Positions 4,788 through 5,121 of a stretch of DNA of 5,121 nt are shown here, in pieces. Positions within the stretch are counted from its first letter, which is position 1. Each line of letters starts with the position of its first letter. The notes beneath the pieces were generated by a model, which was not told where the DNA came from, did not search any database, and worked only from the letters and a program-made list of their open reading frames with translations. The position numbers were made by a program, and so were the translations under genes. The stretch is from positions 1-5,121 of the forward strand of contig DSBN01000294.1 of the NCBI GenBank assembly GCA_011046055.1, given 5' to 3'. The DNA comes from Sediminispirochaeta sp. GTDB lineage: Bacteria > Spirochaetota > Spirochaetia > DSM-16054 > Sediminispirochaetaceae.

Positions 4788-5121
4788 GCTCTCTTTTTGA
4801 AGGTACATTCGTTCGTCCGCCAGGGCGATGAGGCTGGAAATATCCTCTTCATCGCCCGCCTCTGCCTGTACCAGTCCGTAGCTGAAACTGAGGGGGTATG
4901 TTCGCCCTCGCCGGTTCATACTCTGCAAGTCTTCCTCCATTCGAGAAAAAATACTCTGCGCCTCCTCTTCACCGCAGTCGGGAAGTATCACCAAGAACTC
5001 GTCACCCCCGAACCGGCTGATCGAATCGCTTTTCCGAAGGTGTCGACGCAGCAGGGTCACCACCTCCCGCAAGTAGTCGTCCCCGGTACGGTGACCGTAA
5101 TTGTCGTTCACTATCTTTAAC
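4761..5121 (-). CDS. GGDEF-domain diguanylate cyclase, C-terminal part (5' end beyond window)
   Basis: This is the C-terminal 120 residues of a GGDEF protein that makes the second messenger cyclic di-GMP from two GTP. The gene enters from the right edge. The GTG at 5109-5111 is not its start but the Val codon inside the conserved LKIVNDNYGHRTGDDYL segment, and the frame stays open to 5121. The active-site loop is an intact GGDEF (4995-5009). A product-inhibition I-site RKSD lies exactly five residues before it (RxxD-x5-GGDEF). The usual late motif ALADERMYLQKE is present, so enzymatic activity with feedback inhibition is expected. Any sensor or receiver domain lies outside the window. The basic tail KESKRKKRGG is encoded by the same DNA as the hsp20 terminator. 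The gene converges on hsp20, with 55 bp between the stop codons. Confidence 0.93.
   Translation of the reverse strand, partial: LKIVNDNYGHRTGDDYLREVVTLLRRHLRKSDSISRFGGDEFLVILPDCGEEEAQSIFSRMEEDLQSMNRRGRTYPLSFSYGLVQAEAGDEEDISSLIALADERMYLQKESKRKKRGGI

Noticed and set aside
4190..4852. 220-codon minus-strand open frame across hsp20
   Set aside because: It covers hsp20, its promoter and its terminator, and its translation shows no family features. hsp20 itself has clear motifs and signals.

Overview
This 5.1-kb window holds four complete protein genes and one partial gene. They look like chromosomal DNA from a Gram-negative (diderm) bacterium, because one gene encodes a small secreted beta-rich protein ending in Phe, as outer-membrane barrels do. 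The overall gene style would suit a free-living spirochaete or a relative, but nothing here proves the lineage. No RNA gene, transposase, CRISPR array or phage gene was seen.

Layout. Positions 1-173 are a regulatory region. It carries a perfect 44-bp palindrome, a matching half-site near the left edge, and a good sigma70-type promoter so close to the first ATG that the mRNA may be leaderless. Positions 174-3375 form a two-gene operon with overlapping ends. The first gene encodes a membrane protein made of two DUF1538 halves, a family linked to cation/proton antiport. The second encodes a soluble protein with three consecutive PII-like modules. A short gap follows, then the convergent secreted-protein gene (3389-3895, minus strand, GTG start). 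Positions 3896-4285 are a 390-bp divergent control region. It has a probable sigma70 promoter for the minus-strand gene. It also has a near-consensus sigma54 promoter for the plus-strand gene, with paired TGTG/ACAC dyads about 150-185 bp upstream of the predicted transcription start. Positions 4286-4705 encode an Hsp20/alpha-crystallin chaperone. It is followed by a strong intrinsic terminator that overlaps the 3' end of a convergent GGDEF (diguanylate cyclase) gene, which leaves the window at the right edge.

How the parts work together. The DUF1538/PII pair looks like a transporter with a dedicated nucleotide- or metabolite-sensing regulator, by analogy with AmtB-GlnK and SbtA-SbtB. Three PII modules in one chain suggest a single-chain version of the usual PII trimer. 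This is the most interesting system in the window. The second story is a small heat-shock gene apparently driven by sigma54 and a distant enhancer-binding protein instead of a heat-shock sigma factor or a CIRCE operator.
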